64,000 nt of DNA from Parabacteroides distasonis. GTDB taxonomy: Bacteria; Bacteroidota; Bacteroidia; Bacteroidales; Tannerellaceae. Under the pieces are notes generated by a model. The model worked only from the letters and a program-made list of their open reading frames with translations. It did no database searches and was not told where the DNA came from. The DNA lies in the NCBI GenBank assembly GCA_021531775.1, contig JAFBIU010000011.1:1-64000 (forward strand), read 5' to 3'. The position numbers and the translations under genes are program-made. Positions 8,724 to 17,365 of the stretch are shown piece after piece; position 1 is the first letter of the stretch; each line of letters begins with the position of its first letter.

Positions 8724-8767
8724 GAAAAAAAATAACCCTCGCCAGGGCATTGCCTCACGAGGGTTAT
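8724..8767 (-). terminator. Rho-independent terminator of htpG
   Basis: Perfect 10-bp stem (CGAGGGTTAT at 8758-8767 with ATAACCCTCG at 8732-8741) followed on the minus strand by a run of eight T. It lies 17 bp after the htpG stop. Confidence 0.9.
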
Positions 8768-8784
8768 GACGTTTATGAATCCTG

Positions 8785-10839
8785 TTATTTGCCAATCAGT
8801 GTTACACTGCGTTTGATGAAGCGGCTCAAGGCCTCACCCTTCAGCATACCGTTGCCCAACAGTGCCAAGTCGATCAGCTGGCTGACGATCGGATTACCGG
8901 CTGCGTAGGTGGCCAATACCTGGTTACGCTGTTCGCGCAACTCGTCCAACTTCTTGTTGGTGTTGGTCATGTCCTCTTTCTCGGCCTCGGTGATCTCCTC
9001 CGGCTTCTTCTTGTTCTGTGCTTCGCGCAGGTCGGCCTGACGAGCTTCCCAGCCCTTGATGTCGCCCAGGATCGGTTTCAGCGATTCGCCGCAAGCACTC
9101 TCTTCGTCGGCCAATACCTGCTTAACCAGTTCATGGTCGGTGTTGAGCACCAGGTTGTAGCTGTCCGGCATTTCGCCGTAGAACGACATGCCCGGCTGCA
9201 TCGCCGACATCTCACGCATACGACGCATATACTCGCCTTGCGTCAGCAGGATCGGGTTGGCCTGGCTACCCAATGCCTCGAAGGTAACATAGAACTCGGC
9301 CTTCTCGATCTTCGGCAGCTGGCTCTTGAATACCTCCTGCAACGCATTCTTTTCGGTCTCGTTCAAGGCCACTTCGTTGCGGTCTTCCTTGCGGATCAGG
9401 TTGTCGATGGTGTCGCTATCCACACGGACGAAGCGAACCTTCTCCAGCTTTTGTTCCAACTGGCCGATGCAGTGTACATCCAACTGTCCGTTCATGACCA
9501 GTACGCTGTAGCCCTTGTCCTTGGCTGCCTGAATGTAGCTGTACTGTTCATCCTTGTTGGTCGTATAGAGATAAATCAAGTTACCCTCCTTGTCGGTCTG
9601 GTTCTCCTTGATCAGGGTCTTGTACTCTTCCAACGTGAAGTACTTGTCCTCTACATCCTTCAGCAGGTCAAACTTGGCGGCACGGTCGTAGAACTTCTCG
9701 TCGGTCAGCATGCCATATTGTACGAAGAGCTTCAGGCTGTCCCACTTCTCTTCGAACTGCTTGCGGTCTGTCTTGAAGATCTCTTCCAGACGGTCTGCCA
9801 CCTTCTTGGTGATGTGGCTGGAGATCTTCTTCACGTTCTGGTCACTCTGCAGGTACGAACGGGAAACATTCAACGGAATGTCGGGTGAATCCAATACACC
9901 ATGCAACAGTGTCAGGAACTCCGGTACGATACCCTCTACCGAGTCGGTTACGAACACCTGGTTGCAGTAGAGCTGAATCTTGTTGCGCTGCAGGTCGATG
10001 TTGCTCTTGATACGCGGGAAATAGAGGATACCCGTCAGGTTGAAGGGATAATCCACGTTCAAGTGAATCCAGAACAGCGGTTCGTCGCTCATCGGATAGA
10101 GATCCTGGTAGAACTTCTTGTAGTCCTCCTCTTTCAGTTCAGACGGCTTGCGTACCCAGGCCGGCTTGGTGTCGTTGATGATGTTGTCGGCATCCGTATC
10201 GACATACTTGCCATCCTTCCACTCCTGCTTTTTGCCGAAGGCGATCTCTACCGGTAAGAAACGGCAATACTTGGTCAGCAATCCGTTCAACTTTTCCTTG
10301 TTGAGGAACTCCTTGCTCTCGTCGTCGATGTAGAGCACAATATCTGTACCCCGATCGGCCTTTTCGGTCTCTTCCAGGGTATAAGAAGGTGTACCGTCGC
10401 AGCTCCATTTCATGGCTACGGCACCCTCTTTATAGGAACGGGTGATGATTTCGACCTTTTTGGACACCATGAATGAAGAGTAGAAGCCCAGACCGAAGTG
10501 ACCAATGATGGCAGCAGCATCGTTCTTGTATTTCTCCACAAACTCTTCAGCACCCGAGAAAGCGATCTGGTTGATGTATTTGTCGATCTCCTCGGCCGTC
10601 ATACCGATACCACGGTCCGAGATGGTGATCGTCTGGTCGTCGAACTTCACGTGTACGGTCAAGTCGCCCAGCTCCCCTTTGAACTCACCTACTGATGCCA
10701 ATGTTTTCAACTTCTGCGTCGCATCGACAGCATTGGAAACCAACTCACGCAGGAAAATCTCCTGGTCACTGTATAAAAACTTCTTGATGATCGGAAAAAT
10801 ATTTTCCGACGTTACACCAATATTACCTTGTTTGCTCAT
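8785..10839 (-). CDS. htpG: Molecular chaperone HtpG (Hsp90)
   Basis: Cytosolic ATP-dependent chaperone, 684 residues from the chosen start. The GHKL ATPase domain is at the N-terminus with ELVSNAVDATQK (catalytic Glu and nucleotide-binding Asn), DRGIGM and GHFGLGFYSSF. The middle and C-terminal dimerisation domains follow, ending in the usual helical region. I place the start at 10839 (MSKQGNIGVTSENIFPI), which matches the family; the frame remains open 17 codons upstream, but that extension is unconserved-looking. It is a single-gene unit with its own terminator. No CIRCE element is visible upstream. Confidence 0.96.
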   Translation of the reverse strand: MSKQGNIGVTSENIFPIIKKFLYSDQEIFLRELVSNAVDATQKLKTLASVGEFKGELGDLTVHVKFDDQTITISDRGIGMTAEEIDKYINQIAFSGAEEFVEKYKNDAAAIIGHFGLGFYSSFMVSKKVEIITRSYKEGAVAMKWSCDGTPSYTLEETEKADRGTDIVLYIDDESKEFLNKEKLNGLLTKYCRFLPVEIAFGKKQEWKDGKYVDTDADNIINDTKPAWVRKPSELKEEDYKKFYQDLYPMSDEPLFWIHLNVDYPFNLTGILYFPRIKSNIDLQRNKIQLYCNQVFVTDSVEGIVPEFLTLLHGVLDSPDIPLNVSRSYLQSDQNVKKISSHITKKVADRLEEIFKTDRKQFEEKWDSLKLFVQYGMLTDEKFYDRAAKFDLLKDVEDKYFTLEEYKTLIKENQTDKEGNLIYLYTTNKDEQYSYIQAAKDKGYSVLVMNGQLDVHCIGQLEQKLEKVRFVRVDSDTIDNLIRKEDRNEVALNETEKNALQEVFKSQLPKIEKAEFYVTFEALGSQANPILLTQGEYMRRMREMSAMQPGMSFYGEMPDSYNLVLNTDHELVKQVLADEESACGESLKPILGDIKGWEARQADLREAQNKKKPEEITEAEKEDMTNTNKKLDELREQRNQVLATYAAGNPIVSQLIDLALLGNGMLKGEALSRFIKRSVTLIGK

Positions 10840-11017
10840 GTCTTTAATCGTTTCAGTTTTTTGCCAAAGGGAATACAAAAGCAGTGCCAAACGGGAAATC
10901 TGGGTGGTGAGGAGCCCATAGAAGGCGATTTTGACAGCCTATTGTGACACTTTGGCAGCAAAAGAAGGCAAAAGCAGGTGATGAAGAGAGGCTGAGGAGA
11001 TAGGATAGGGAAGAAAT

Positions 11018-11053
11018 AAAAAAAGCCTTGATTCCAAAATGGATCAAAGCCTT
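11018..11053 (-). terminator. Terminator of tRNA-Asp
   Basis: A hairpin with one mismatch and one bulge (arms 11044-11053 and 11023-11032) is followed on the minus strand by a T-run, 23 bp downstream of the tRNA 3' end. Confidence 0.7.
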
Positions 11054-11075
11054 CCAACGATTACTTGATATGAAG

Positions 11076-11149
11076 CGGTGCGTACGGGACTCGAACCCGT
11101 GACCCCATGCGTGACAGGCATGTATTCTAACCAGCTGAACTAACGCACC
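11076..11149 (-). tRNA. tRNA-Asp (anticodon GTC)
   Basis: 74-nt cloverleaf. The acceptor stem is GGTGCGT/ACGCACC with discriminator G (usual for Asp), the D-arm is GTTC...GAAT, the anticodon loop is CTGTCAC with anticodon GTC in a CATGC/GCATG stem, and the T-loop is GGGTTCGAGTCCC. CCA is not encoded. A -7 element TACCTTTG lies upstream at 11188-11195 on the minus strand. Confidence 0.96.
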
Positions 11150-11187
11150 AATAAGTAATTTATACCGCATCTCTCTCGATTGCGGTG

Positions 11188-11195
11188 CAAAGGTA
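11188..11195 (-). promoter_or_regulatory. -7 element TACCTTTG for tRNA-Asp
   Basis: Exact TAnnTTTG match on the minus strand, 38 bp upstream of the tRNA 5' end. Confidence 0.5.
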
Positions 11196-11287
11196 GCTAT
11201 TATTTTTGAACCTGCAATAGTTTGGGCAAAAAAAATTCACAAGATTAATTTTTATCACCTATTTCCCTGTAGTTGGCGATAATTTGT

Positions 11288-11295
11288 TACTTTTG
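11288..11295 (+). promoter_or_regulatory. -7 element TACTTTTG for the his operon segment
   Basis: Exact TAnnTTTG match 34 bp before the hisH ATG at 11330. Confidence 0.5.
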
Positions 11296-11329
11296 CGACT
11301 TAACATCAAAAAAAGCAAACAATACGTAT

Positions 11330-11920
11330 ATGGAGGTTGCCATTATCAAATACAATGCCGGAAATATCTGTTCGGTGGATTGTGCGTTGAAGCGTTTAGG
11401 TATTACCCCGGTGATTACAGCGGATGAGGCGCTGTTGCGGCGGGCCGACAAGGTGATTTTCCCGGGGGTAGGCGAGGCAGGGACGACGATGGAGTATCTG
11501 CGTGAGCATGGCTTGGACCGGATCATTCGCAGTCTGCAACAACCGGTCTTAGGTATTTGCATCGGAATGCAGTTGCTTTGTCGTCACTCCGAAGAGGGCG
11601 ATGCGGATTGCTTGGGAATCTTCGATGCCGAAGTAAAGCGTTTCGTTTCGCAGCGTCACGAAGACAAGATTCCGCACATGGGCTGGAACAGCTTGTCAAG
11701 CATGGATCATGCCCTGTTTTCCGGTGTACCGAAAGAGTCCTTTGTCTATTATGTGCACAGCTACTATGTGCCGGTCAATCCGGCTACGATCGCCACGACC
11801 GATTACATTGTACCCTTCAGTGCGGCTTTGCACAAGGACAATTTCTACGCGACCCAGTTCCATCCGGAAAAGAGCGGATCGGTGGGCGAGTTGGTATTGC
11901 GCAATTTCTTGCAGCTATAA
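11330..11920 (+). CDS. hisH: Imidazole glycerol phosphate synthase, glutamine amidotransferase subunit HisH
   Basis: 196-residue class I glutaminase that supplies ammonia to HisF for histidine and AICAR formation. The nucleophile is Cys77 in GICIGMQLL, with the His-Glu pair in FHPEKSG near the C-terminus. Start MEVAIIKYNAGN at 11330 is chosen; the frame extends 19 codons upstream but that runs into the promoter. First gene of hisH-hisA-hisF-hisIE, with gaps of 7-25 bp. The earlier his genes (hisG, D, C, B) are not in this window, so the pathway is split on the chromosome. Confidence 0.95.
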   Translation: MEVAIIKYNAGNICSVDCALKRLGITPVITADEALLRRADKVIFPGVGEAGTTMEYLREHGLDRIIRSLQQPVLGICIGMQLLCRHSEEGDADCLGIFDAEVKRFVSQRHEDKIPHMGWNSLSSMDHALFSGVPKESFVYYVHSYYVPVNPATIATTDYIVPFSAALHKDNFYATQFHPEKSGSVGELVLRNFLQL

Positions 11921-11945
11921 GTAGGTATATATAATTAATGTATAG

Positions 11946-12665
11946 ATGATAGAACTGATTCCCGCCATTGACTTGATCGATGGCAAATGTGTCCGTCTGA
12001 CACAAGGTGATTACGACACGCAAAAGGTCTATAACGAAGATCCCGTCGAAGTGGCCAAGATGTTCGAAGACCATGGGATTCGTCGGTTACACATGGTGGA
12101 TCTGGATGGGGCCCGTGCAGGCCGCATCATCAATTACCGTACCTTGGAGCGGGTGGCTAACCGTACTGCTTTGGTGATTGACTTCGGGGGTGGCCTGAAA
12201 CAGGATGGCGATCTGGAGATCGCTTTCGATAGTGGTGCCCAGATGGTGACGGGTGGCAGCATCGCCGTGAAACAACCGGAACAGTTTGCCGCTTGGATCC
12301 AACGATTCGGCAGTGAGCGGATCCTGTTGGGAGCGGATGCCAAAGATCGGAAGATTGCAGTGAGTGGCTGGCAGGAACATACCGATCTGGAACTGATTCC
12401 CTTCATCGAGGGATATCATCATAAAGGCATCACGAAGGCTATCTGTACGGATATCGGTCGGGACGGCATGTTGCAGGGACCGGCAGTGGAGTTGTATCAG
12501 GAGATCCGTCAGGCGATTCCCGACCTCTATCTGATTGCCAGTGGTGGTGTGGGCAGTGTGTCCGACATCGAACGGTTGGCGGAGGCGGGTATTCCGGCTG
12601 TGATCTTCGGCAAAGCGTTGTATGAAGGACGGATCCAGCTGAAGGATCTGCTGCGTTTTATGTGA
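11946..12665 (+). CDS. hisA: ProFAR isomerase HisA
   Basis: 239-residue TIM barrel that converts ProFAR to PRFAR, the step before the HisHF synthase. The N-terminal motif [14 protein letters not shown] contains the catalytic Asp (Asp8); the second-half catalytic Asp is in [14 protein letters not shown]. Phosphate-binding loops ASGGVGS and [10 protein letters not shown] are near the end. Length is normal. It is cotranscribed with hisH (25 bp gap) and hisF (19 bp gap). Confidence 0.96.
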   Translation: MIELIPAIDLIDGKCVRLTQGDYDTQKVYNEDPVEVAKMFEDHGIRRLHMVDLDGARAGRIINYRTLERVANRTALVIDFGGGLKQDGDLEIAFDSGAQMVTGGSIAVKQPEQFAAWIQRFGSERILLGADAKDRKIAVSGWQEHTDLELIPFIEGYHHKGITKAICTDIGRDGMLQGPAVELYQEIRQAIPDLYLIASGGVGSVSDIERLAEAGIPAVIFGKALYEGRIQLKDLLRFM

Positions 12666-12684
12666 TTAATAGGAAAAGAAAGAT

Positions 12685-13440
12685 ATGCTTGCAAAGAGAA
12701 TCGTCCCCTGTTTGGACATCAAGGAGGGGAAAACCGTCAAAGGTGTCAATTTTGTGAACTTCCGGGATGCGGGCGACCCGGTCGAGCTGGGTGCGCAATA
12801 TAGCGAAGCCGGTGCCGATGAGTTGGTCTATCTCGACATCACGGCCTCCTACGAAGGGCGCAAGACCTTTACCGAGCTGGTGAAACGGGTGGCAGCCACC
12901 TTGAGTATCCCCTTCACGGTGGGTGGAGGAATCCATGAATTGAGTGATGTGGATCGGCTGTTGAGTGCCGGTGCGGACAAGGTGTCGATCAACTCGGCAG
13001 CCCTGCATCGTCCGGAACTGATCAACGAGATTGCCCAGCATTTCGGCAATCAGGTGTGCGTGGTGGCCATCGATGCCAACTGCGAAGCCGAGGGTTGGCG
13101 TTGCTACCTCAACGGGGGACGTGTGCCGACCGGACGTGATCTGTTTGCCTGGGCCCAGGAGGCTGAGGATCGGGGTGCCGGTGAGATTCTGTTTACAAGT
13201 ATGACACACGATGGGGTCAAAGAGGGATATGCCAACGAGGCTTTGGCACGTCTGGCCGACAGCCTGCATATTCCGGTGATTGCCTCCGGTGGCGCAGGCC
13301 GGATGGAGCATTTCCGTGATGCCTTTACCCTTGGTAAGGCAGATGCCGCCTTGGCAGCCAGTGTGTTTCATTTTGGAGAAATAGGTATTAGGGATTTGAA
13401 ACAATATCTTCGGGCAGAAGGTATTCATGTAAGAATTTGA
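12685..13440 (+). CDS. hisF: Imidazole glycerol phosphate synthase cyclase subunit HisF
   Basis: 251-residue TIM barrel that uses ammonia from HisH to cleave PRFAR into imidazole glycerol phosphate and AICAR. The N-terminal [17 protein letters not shown] holds the catalytic Asp (Asp11) and [13 protein letters not shown] the second one (about Asp130). [10 protein letters not shown] binds phosphate. Ends 7 bp before hisIE. Long reading frames on the opposite strand here are antisense artefacts. Confidence 0.97.
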   Translation: MLAKRIVPCLDIKEGKTVKGVNFVNFRDAGDPVELGAQYSEAGADELVYLDITASYEGRKTFTELVKRVAATLSIPFTVGGGIHELSDVDRLLSAGADKVSINSAALHRPELINEIAQHFGNQVCVVAIDANCEAEGWRCYLNGGRVPTGRDLFAWAQEAEDRGAGEILFTSMTHDGVKEGYANEALARLADSLHIPVIASGGAGRMEHFRDAFTLGKADAALAASVFHFGEIGIRDLKQYLRAEGIHVRI

Positions 13441-13447
13441 AAAGGTT

Positions 13448-14044
13448 ATGAAGTTAGATTTTGAAAAGATGGGCGGGCTGATTCCCGCGATTGTACAGGA
13501 CAATGATACCAACAAGGTATTGATGTTGGGATTCATGAACGAAGAGGCGTATGAGAAGACAATGCAGACGGGGAAGGTGACCTTCTTCAGCCGTACGCGC
13601 AACTGCTTGTGGACCAAAGGCGAGACCAGTGGCAATGTGCTGAAGGTGATCAGTGTTTTGGTGGATTGTGACAACGATACGTTACTGGTGAAGGCCCATC
13701 CGACGGGCCCGGTATGCCATACCGGTGCTGATACCTGCTTCGGTGAGAAAAACGAAGAGGCTATCATGTTCTTAAAATATCTGCAGAATTTCATCGAACG
13801 TCGTCGCCAGGAGATGCCGGAGGGTTCCTACACGACCTCCCTGTTTATGAAGGGTATCAACCGCATGGCCCAGAAGGTGGGTGAAGAGGCGGTCGAGACC
13901 GTGATCGAGGCCACCAACGGTACGGACGACCGGTTGATCTACGAGGCTTCCGACTTGATCTATCACCTGATCGTCTTGCTGACCAGCAAGGGTATGCGTA
14001 TCGAGGATCTAGCGAAAGAGTTGAAGAAACGTCACAAAGCATAA
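13448..14044 (+). CDS. hisI: Bifunctional phosphoribosyl-AMP cyclohydrolase / phosphoribosyl-ATP pyrophosphatase HisIE
   Basis: 198-residue fusion catalysing steps 2 and 3 of histidine synthesis. The HisI half (about 1-105) has the zinc-binding CHTGADTC and the FFSRTRNCLWTKG motif. The HisE half (about 110-198) has the MazG-like metal-binding helix MAQKVGEEAVETVIEA. The fused form is usual in Bacteroidetes. Last his gene of this operon; the FtsE-like gene follows after 25 bp on the same strand and may be cotranscribed. Confidence 0.96.
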   Translation: MKLDFEKMGGLIPAIVQDNDTNKVLMLGFMNEEAYEKTMQTGKVTFFSRTRNCLWTKGETSGNVLKVISVLVDCDNDTLLVKAHPTGPVCHTGADTCFGEKNEEAIMFLKYLQNFIERRRQEMPEGSYTTSLFMKGINRMAQKVGEEAVETVIEATNGTDDRLIYEASDLIYHLIVLLTSKGMRIEDLAKELKKRHKA

Positions 14045-14069
14045 CGGGTTACATTGAATAGGGAAATCG

Positions 14070-14747
14070 ATGGAAGAACAGGTGATACTGCACATGGAAG
14101 ATGCCGAGATTTGTCGTGATGAGAATGTCATCTTGCGACATGCCTCGTTGACACTCCATCAGGGGGAGTTTGTCTATGTGATCGGCAAGGTAGGAACGGG
14201 CAAGAGCAGTCTGTTGCAGACGCTTTATGCCGAGATTCCCTTGAAAAAGGGTGAAATCCGTCTGTTGGATTACGATCTGCGCAAGATCAAGCGGAAGGAG
14301 ATTCCCTACCTGCGTCGTCGGTTGGGCATTGTCTTCCAGGATTTCCAACTATTGACGGACCGTACGGTCAACAATAACTTAGGGTTTGTCCTGCAGGCTA
14401 CCGGCTGGAGTAACCGGAGCGAGATGAAGCGGCGGGTCGAGGAGGTGTTGCACCAGGTGGGCATGGAGACGAAGGGCTACAAGATGCCGCATGAATTGTC
14501 GGGCGGTGAGCAGCAGCGTATCGCGATTGCCCGTGCCCTGCTGAACCAACCGCAACTGATCCTGGCCGACGAGCCGACGGGAAACCTGGACCCGGAGACA
14601 GGTGGGCAGATTGTCCAGCTCTTGCATGATATTTGTCAGCAGGGTACGGCGGTCATCATGACGACCCACAACTACACATTGGTCAATAATTATCCCGCGC
14701 GCGTAGTAAAATGTGAGAATGCGAGTCTGAGTGACATTCGGGAATAA
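14070..14747 (+). CDS. ftsE: FtsE-like cell-division ABC transporter ATP-binding protein
   Basis: 225-residue ABC ATPase of the FtsE/LolD class. Walker A is [11 protein letters not shown], the signature is [15 protein letters not shown], and Walker B is [12 protein letters not shown]. FtsE pairs with the membrane protein FtsX to control cell-wall hydrolases at division. No FtsX-like gene is adjacent: hisIE is upstream and lysC downstream. The N-terminus and the link to FtsE are typical for Bacteroidetes, but a LolD-type partner cannot be excluded from sequence alone. Confidence 0.8.
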   Translation: MEEQVILHMEDAEICRDENVILRHASLTLHQGEFVYVIGKVGTGKSSLLQTLYAEIPLKKGEIRLLDYDLRKIKRKEIPYLRRRLGIVFQDFQLLTDRTVNNNLGFVLQATGWSNRSEMKRRVEEVLHQVGMETKGYKMPHELSGGEQQRIAIARALLNQPQLILADEPTGNLDPETGGQIVQLLHDICQQGTAVIMTTHNYTLVNNYPARVVKCENASLSDIRE

Positions 14748-14757
14748 TTTTTTTGCG

Positions 14758-14765
14758 TACCTTTG
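14758..14765 (+). promoter_or_regulatory. -7 element TACCTTTG for lysC
   Basis: Exact TAnnTTTG match, 11 bp after the ftsE stop and 51 bp before the lysC ATG. Confidence 0.5.
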
Positions 14766-14816
14766 CGGTGCAATTGGAATGAAAACAATTTAACGTATAT
14801 CAAGTATAAAAGAAAA

Positions 14817-16133
14817 ATGAAAGTTTTAAAGTTTGGCGGTACCTCTGTGGGATCTGCACAGAGAATGAAAAATGTGGCAAAACTGATTACGGGAACACGT
14901 AATATCATTGTATTGTCTGCCATGTCGGGTACAACCAACTCGTTGGTCGAGATTTCCGACTATTTATATAAGAAGAATCCGGATGGCGCGAACGAGGTGA
15001 TCAATAAATTGGAGGCGAAGTACTTCGGTCACATCGAAGAGCTCTATAGCACAGAGGAGTATAAACAGAAGGCCAAAGAACTGATAAAATTTCATTTTGA
15101 CCATATCCGTACGTTCACGAAGGATCTCTTCACGCTCTTCGAAGAGAAGGTGGTTTTGGCCCAAGGTGAATTGATGTCAACAGCCATGATGAACCTCTAT
15201 CTGAACGAGTGTGGCGTGAAGTCGGTGCTGATTCCGGCTTTGGACTACATGCGCACGGACAAGAATGCCGAACCGGATCCTGTCTATATCAAGGAGAAAT
15301 TGCTGAAGTTGCTGGATGAACATGCCGATGCAGATCTCTTTATTACGCAGGGCTTCATCTGCCGCAATGCGTACGGTGAGATTGATAACCTGCTCCGTGG
15401 CGGTAGCGACTACAGTGCTTCGTTGATAGGTGCTGCCATTGGTGCTGAAGAGATCCAGATTTGGACCGACATCGACGGTATGCACAACAACGACCCGCGT
15501 ATTGTGAAGGAGACTTCGCCGGTACGTAATCTGAACTTCGAAGAGGCCGCTGAATTGGCCTATTTCGGTGCCAAGATTCTGCACCCGACCTGTATCCTGC
15601 CGGCCAAGCTGAACAACATCCCAGTTCGTCTGCTCAACACGATGCAGCCGGAGGCTCCGGGTACTATCATCTCCAATGCCATGGAGAAGAACAAGATCAA
15701 GGCGGTGGCTGCCAAGGACAACATCACGGCCATCAAGATCAAGAGTGGTCGTATGCTGTTGGCTACGGGATTCCTTCGGAAGGTGTTCGAGATCTTCGAG
15801 AACTACCAGACTCCGATCGACATGGTGACGACTTCGGAAGTAGGTGTGTCGGTAACCATCGATAACCGCAAACATCTGGATGAAATCGTCGATGACCTGA
15901 AGAAGTATGGCACGGTATCCGTGGATGAAGACATGGTGATTGTCTGTGTCGTAGGTGACTTCGAGTGGGACAACATCGGTTTCGAGGCGCGTATCGTGCA
16001 GGCCATGAACGAGGTGCCGGTCCGTATGATTTCGTATGGTGGCAGCAACTACAATGTGTCGCTGTTGGTTAAGGCTTCTGACAAGCAGAAAGCGTTGCAG
16101 GCCCTGAGTGATCATTTATTCAATCAGAAATAA
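14817..16133 (+). CDS. lysC: Aspartate kinase (monofunctional)
   Basis: 438-residue enzyme that phosphorylates aspartate at the start of lysine, threonine and methionine synthesis. The kinase domain begins MKVLKFGGTSVGSAQ, with the substrate site near FITQGFICRN and GGSDYSASLIGA. Two ACT domains (about 300-438, including TSEVGVSVTIDNRKHLDE) form the feedback-regulatory part. No homoserine dehydrogenase is fused. Start at 14817 matches the family N-terminus; the 18 codons upstream overlap the promoter. The neighbour lysA is the last step of the same lysine branch. Confidence 0.94.
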   Translation: MKVLKFGGTSVGSAQRMKNVAKLITGTRNIIVLSAMSGTTNSLVEISDYLYKKNPDGANEVINKLEAKYFGHIEELYSTEEYKQKAKELIKFHFDHIRTFTKDLFTLFEEKVVLAQGELMSTAMMNLYLNECGVKSVLIPALDYMRTDKNAEPDPVYIKEKLLKLLDEHADADLFITQGFICRNAYGEIDNLLRGGSDYSASLIGAAIGAEEIQIWTDIDGMHNNDPRIVKETSPVRNLNFEEAAELAYFGAKILHPTCILPAKLNNIPVRLLNTMQPEAPGTIISNAMEKNKIKAVAAKDNITAIKIKSGRMLLATGFLRKVFEIFENYQTPIDMVTTSEVGVSVTIDNRKHLDEIVDDLKKYGTVSVDEDMVIVCVVGDFEWDNIGFEARIVQAMNEVPVRMISYGGSNYNVSLLVKASDKQKALQALSDHLFNQK

Positions 16134-16150
16134 GAAGGATTTTTGACAGA

Positions 16151-16180
16151 GGGCAGTCTGACAACAGGCTGCCCTATTTT
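16151..16180 (+). terminator. Hairpin between lysC and lysA
   Basis: 10-bp stem GGGCAGTCTG (16151-16160) with CAGGCTGCCC (16165-16174), one T-G wobble, 4-nt loop, then TATTTTAT. It is likely a partial terminator within a lysC-lysA unit, or the end of lysC. Confidence 0.75.
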
Positions 16181-16207
16181 ATCATACCCAAAAACAGATA
16201 ACAAGCT

Positions 16208-17365
16208 ATGCTGAAAGGAACATTCCCCATCGAAAAATTCAAGGCGTTAGAGACGCCCTTCTATTATTATGACATGGCACTGCTCCAGCAGACGTTGGAT
16301 GTGGTGAAAACAGAGGCAGGCCGTTCCGGCTACCATGTCCATTATGCGATCAAGGCCAATGCCAATCCCCGTATCTTACAACTGATTGCGGCCAATGGCT
16401 TGGGTGCTGATTGTGTGAGTGGCGGTGAGATCAAGGCTGCCTTGGCGGCTGGATTCCCGGCCAATCAGATTGTTTATGCCGGTGTGGGCAAGTCAGACTG
16501 GGAGATCAACTTGGGATTGGACAACGACATCTTCTGTTTCAATGTGGAGTCGGCTGCCGAACTGGAGGTGATTCAGGAGCTGGCTGCTGCCAAAGGGAAA
16601 GTGGCACCGATCGCCCTGCGTATCAATCCGGAGGTGGATGCCCATACCCATGCCAAGATCACAACCGGCATGAAAGAGAACAAGTTCGGTATCAACCTGA
16701 GCCAGATCGGAGGTGTCTTCGAACGTATCAAGCAGATGGACCACGTGAAACTGATCGGTCTGCATTGCCACATCGGATCGCAAATCACCGATATGTCGGC
16801 TTTCCGCAACCTGGCCATCCGCATGAATGAGATCCAGGAGGAGTTGGCTGCTCATGGACTGGAGGTGGAGAACCTCAACTTCGGAGGCGGTTTGGGTATC
16901 GACTACTACCACCCGAACCATTTGTCCATTCCCGCTTTCGACAACTATTTTGCCGTGTTCAAGCAACTGTTGGAGTTGCGTCCCGGACAGCAGGTGCACT
17001 TCGAGCCGGGTCGTTCCATCGTTGCACAGTGCGGTTCACTCATTGCACGCGTGCTGTATGTAAAAGAGGGTGAGTACAAGAAATTTGCCATCCTGGATGC
17101 CGGCTTTACGGAATTGATCCGTCCGGCCATGTATGATGCCTACCATCGTATCGAGAACATCAGTAGCGACGAACCGACTGAACTGTATGATGTGGTGGGT
17201 CCGATCTGCGAATCGTCCGATGTCTTTGGTAAAGAGGTCGAGTTGAACCGGGCACACCGTGGTGATTTCTTTGCCCTGCGTTCAGCCGGAGCCTATGGTG
17301 AGATCATGGCTTCGCAATACAATTGTCGTCAACTGCCGAAGGCCTATTACTCGGATACGTTATAA
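16208..17365 (+). CDS. lysA: Diaminopimelate decarboxylase
   Basis: 385-residue PLP enzyme that converts meso-diaminopimelate to lysine. The PLP lysine is Lys49 in HYAIKANAN. HCHIGSQI, the glycine loop in NFGGGLGIDYY and EPGRSIVAQCG bind cofactor phosphate and substrate. PICESSDVF carries the conserved active-site Cys contributed across the dimer. Length is at the short end of normal. The stop codon (17363-17365) abuts the ATG of the glycosyltransferase, implying translational coupling. Confidence 0.95.
   Translation: MLKGTFPIEKFKALETPFYYYDMALLQQTLDVVKTEAGRSGYHVHYAIKANANPRILQLIAANGLGADCVSGGEIKAALAAGFPANQIVYAGVGKSDWEINLGLDNDIFCFNVESAAELEVIQELAAAKGKVAPIALRINPEVDAHTHAKITTGMKENKFGINLSQIGGVFERIKQMDHVKLIGLHCHIGSQITDMSAFRNLAIRMNEIQEELAAHGLEVENLNFGGGLGIDYYHPNHLSIPAFDNYFAVFKQLLELRPGQQVHFEPGRSIVAQCGSLIARVLYVKEGEYKKFAILDAGFTELIRPAMYDAYHRIENISSDEPTELYDVVGPICESSDVFGKEVELNRAHRGDFFALRSAGAYGEIMASQYNCRQLPKAYYSDTL

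Noticed and set aside
10840-10890. Longer htpG start 17 codons upstream
   Set aside because: Extra residues do not resemble the family N-terminus; MSKQGNIG at 10839 does.
12658-13794. 378-codon open frame on the minus strand over hisF/hisIE
   Set aside because: It is antisense to two clearly conserved enzymes, has no recognisable domain, and arises from codon bias on the coding strand.
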